DNA of 25,071 bases from Acidimicrobiaceae bacterium (lineage in GTDB: Bacteria > Actinomycetota > Acidimicrobiia > Acidimicrobiales > UBA8190). Positions 23,643 to 25,071 of this stretch are shown in pieces (position 1 is the first letter of the stretch; each line of letters opens with the position of its first letter). The stretch spans positions 1-25,071 of the forward strand of contig DMNK01000130.1 of assembly GCA_003453695.1 (NCBI GenBank). Reading direction: 5' to 3'. Under the pieces are notes generated by a model. It was not told where the DNA came from. It saw nothing but the letters and a program-made list of their open reading frames with translations, and searched no databases. Both the position numbers and the translations under genes were made by a program.

Positions 23643-23813
23643 CTAGAAGCTGAGCCTGCCGATGATGCCGAGCAGTGAGGTGCCGGCCGGGATGCTCTGG
23701 TCGAAGTTGGTCCCGAGGATCGACGCCGCGGTCACCTCCGACAGCGACCCGTGCACGGTCAGCTTGGGGGCCTCGTAGCTCCCAGGCTGGCTCTGTGCCG
23801 TTCCTTCGACCAT
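23643..23813 (-). CDS. Putative lasso peptide precursor, first copy
   Basis: A 56-residue peptide. Leader residues 1-29 contain Tyr13-Glu-Ala-Pro16-Lys-Leu (canonical YxxPxL), VHGSLSEVTA and Thr28 at -2. Predicted core 30-56: ring ASILGTNFD, Ala1 joined to Asp9, then an 18-residue hydrophobic, Gly-rich tail ending GRLSF. Ala1 and a 9-residue Asp-closed ring are the same as in paeninodin. The tail has no other acidic residue and one Arg, and Ser at the penultimate position is a candidate for the cluster kinase. ATG 23813 has an excellent GGAGG site (23823-23819) with 5-nt spacing, stronger than any other in the cluster, fitting the high expression a precursor needs. Confidence 0.9.
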   Translation of the reverse strand: MVEGTAQSQPGSYEAPKLTVHGSLSEVTAASILGTNFDQSIPAGTSLLGIIGRLSF

Positions 23814-23911
23814 CTGAACCTCCGAGATCCCGCAGGCGGTCCGGCCTCGCCGCCTGTCGGTAGGGGAACACCCCCGGTGGGGATTACCTACGCAAGCCCT
23901 TTCGTCCCTGG
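23814..23911 (-). promoter_or_regulatory. Leader region upstream of the first precursor gene
   Basis: The 98-bp gap between the permease stop and the precursor ATG contains a 7-bp-stem hairpin (CAGGCGG 23833-23839 with CCGCCTG 23850-23856, 10-nt loop), an imperfect dyad bounded by GTAGG and CCTAC further upstream, and the precursor ribosome site. A precursor-specific promoter would be expected here; CTGACC next to the permease stop with TAGGTA 19 bp later is the only candidate and is weak. It may instead be a transcript-stabilising 5' region. Confidence 0.35.
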
Positions 23912-24772
23912 TCAGTACTGTCCGAGGGTACCTCGACGCTGGGCGTGGCGGAGAGAGGCGGTGAAGAGCGCCAGGGCCACGGGCACCGCCACGGCGTCGC
24001 ACGCCACCAGCTGCAGCAGGCGCCCAGCCGGGACCTGGCCGTAGAGGAGGCTCTGGCGCAGCATCGAGACCACCCAGGTGAAGGGCAGGATGTCGGCCAC
24101 GGTGCGCAAGGCGTGGGGCAAGAGGGCCACCGGGTAGTAGACGCCACCGATCACCGAGATCCCGGTCATGACCAGGCTGGTCAGGGTCTCGCCCCGCTTG
24201 AACACGAGCACGTAGGCGGCGAGCACCACTCCGGCCGCCACGAACAACACCAGCGCCAGGAGGAACGAGACCAGAGCCACCACGGCACCGAGCGCCGACA
24301 GGTGGAAGCGCAGCCCGAGGCCGGTGGCGATGGCCAAGGTGACGAGGCCGGTGAGAGCCGAGTAGAGAACCTGGTACGTCGAGCTGGCGAGCACGGTCAG
24401 CGACGGGCGGCACGGCATGGTGAACAGCACTTCCAAGGTGCCCGTCGACTGGTCGGTACGCAGGCGTTGGGCCATCGAGACCAAGGTGGTGCTCACCATC
24501 ACGAGCAACGTCGAACCCACCACGGCGAAGTCGAAGTAGCTCCCCCCCGTGGCCGAGGAAGACAGGCGCGGCCCGACCAGACGACCGAGGAAGAGGAGGA
24601 ACCCCAGGCTGAGGAACGACTGCACCAGGCCGATCACGAACGGCATCCGGTACGACAGCGCGATGGCGGTGTCCCGGCGGAGGAAGGCACCGGCGACGCT
24701 CCACCACCGGGTCGAACGCCACAGCGCCCCCGCTGAACCGAATGGCGCCACCGTGCCGACGGTGGTCGTCAC
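23912..24772 (-). CDS. ABC-2 type transporter permease (putative lasso peptide exporter)
   Basis: A 286-residue permease with about six helices. The N-terminus FLRRDTAIALSYRMPFVIGLVQ and the loop RLRTDQSTGTLEVLFTMPCRP are the conserved cytoplasmic coupling region of ABC-2 drug/polymer exporters (GTLE..L..P). A later GGVYYPVALLP is also typical of this permease family. GTG 24772 overlaps the ATPase stop (GTGA), so both form a two-component exporter. Position immediately before the precursors suggests export of, or immunity to, the lasso peptide. Classical lasso exporters are single fused half-transporters, so this would be an alternative D function. Export role is inference. Confidence 0.88.
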   Translation of the reverse strand: MTTTVGTVAPFGSAGALWRSTRWWSVAGAFLRRDTAIALSYRMPFVIGLVQSFLSLGFLLFLGRLVGPRLSSSATGGSYFDFAVVGSTLLVMVSTTLVSMAQRLRTDQSTGTLEVLFTMPCRPSLTVLASSTYQVLYSALTGLVTLAIATGLGLRFHLSALGAVVALVSFLLALVLFVAAGVVLAAYVLVFKRGETLTSLVMTGISVIGGVYYPVALLPHALRTVADILPFTWVVSMLRQSLLYGQVPAGRLLQLVACDAVAVPVALALFTASLRHAQRRGTLGQY

Positions 24773-25071
24773 GAATCGCCTCGGATGTCGGCTTCGATCT
24801 GGTCAGCGTCGAACGGCGGGCGCCGGACAGCGGCGACGCGTCCCGCCCGCAACACCACGACCTGGTCGGCCAGCCCCGCCGCCTCGGACAGGTCATGGGT
24901 GGCCAGCAGGGCACAGCGCCCGCCGTCGGCGAGGAGTCGGCGAAGGAGCAAGCGGGCAGAGGAGGCGGCGGCGGGGTCGAGGCTGCGGGTGGGCTCGTCC
25001 AAGAGCAACACCTTCGGATCACCGAGCAGCGCCGCCGCGATCCCGAGCCGCTGCTTCATGCCGAGCGAGTA
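24769..25071 (-). CDS. ABC transporter ATP-binding protein, N-terminus beyond window edge
   Basis: Only the last 100 residues are inside the window. They start at the ABC signature YSLGMKQRLG, continue with Walker B VLLLDEPTRSLDP and the switch His in LATHDLSE, and end shortly after LRAGRVAAV. Walker A lies outside. The pattern is that of drug- or peptide-type ABC-2 ATPases. The stop overlaps the permease GTG by 4 bp, so the two subunits are translationally coupled. It likely powers export of the lasso product. Any gene upstream cannot be seen. Confidence 0.93.
   Translation of the reverse strand, partial: YSLGMKQRLGIAAALLGDPKVLLLDEPTRSLDPAAASSARLLLRRLLADGGRCALLATHDLSEAAGLADQVVVLRAGRVAAVRRPPFDADQIEADIRGDS

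Noticed and set aside
23294..23813. Precursors as lanthipeptides or thiopeptides
   Set aside because: The cores contain no Cys, and no LanB/C/M, YcaO or cyclodehydratase gene is present; the B1/B2/C set points to lasso chemistry.
1..25071. CRISPR arrays, tRNAs, insertion sequences or phage genes
   Set aside because: No regularly spaced repeats, tRNA-like cloverleaf sequences, transposase or integrase motifs were seen; the only clear DNA repeat is the duplicated precursor gene.

Overview
The window is high-GC DNA with many GTG starts, tight 4-bp GTGA gene overlaps and at least one apparently leaderless gene. This suggests an actinobacterium, possibly an Acidimicrobiia-like lineage; the taxon is inferred from composition and gene style only. 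No rRNA, tRNA, insertion sequence, phage gene or CRISPR array was seen, and no intergenic gap exceeds 300 bases.

Left block (1-7475, all minus strand): a near-contiguous run read from ugd leftward. It contains UDP-glucose dehydrogenase, UDP-glucuronate decarboxylase, a DPM1-like family 2 glycosyltransferase, a crotonase, a 2,4-dienoyl-CoA-reductase-like SDR, an MFS transporter and an aldehyde dehydrogenase cut by the window edge. The first three make UDP-GlcA/UDP-xylose and transfer sugar; the rest look like acyl-CoA and aldehyde metabolism. A divergent TetR regulator (7690, with a palindrome over its start codon) and a nitronate-monooxygenase-like flavoprotein follow on the plus strand.

Middle block (9633-17523, plus strand): a surface-polysaccharide locus with a Wzz-like chain-length protein, a Wzy/O-antigen-ligase-like membrane protein with an unusual C-terminal extension, an ABC exporter pair (Wzm/Wzt, the latter with a C-terminal carbohydrate-recognition-like domain), a fused double GT2 glycosyltransferase and a GT4 glycosyltransferase.

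Right block (17475-25071, minus strand): the most interesting part, a putative lasso-peptide biosynthetic cluster. In transcription order it has an ABC exporter (ATPase cut by the window edge, then permease), two paralogous precursor peptides, a PqqD-like RRE protein (B1), a transglutaminase-like leader peptidase (B2), an HPr-kinase-like protein (K), an asparagine-synthetase-like macrolactam synthetase (C) and a PF14907-type nucleotidyltransferase (N). A glucose-1-phosphate-cytidylyltransferase-like gene and a GT2 glycosyltransferase follow. Both precursors carry a YxxP leader motif, a Thr two residues before the predicted cleavage site, and a 27-residue core whose only acidic residue is Asp9. 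The prediction is a 9-residue macrolactam ring with a long hydrophobic tail ending Leu-Ser-Phe. The K and N genes suggest a paeninodin/pseudomycoidin-type phosphorylated and possibly sugar-decorated product. The polysaccharide and lasso blocks converge, and their last genes overlap by 49 bases.
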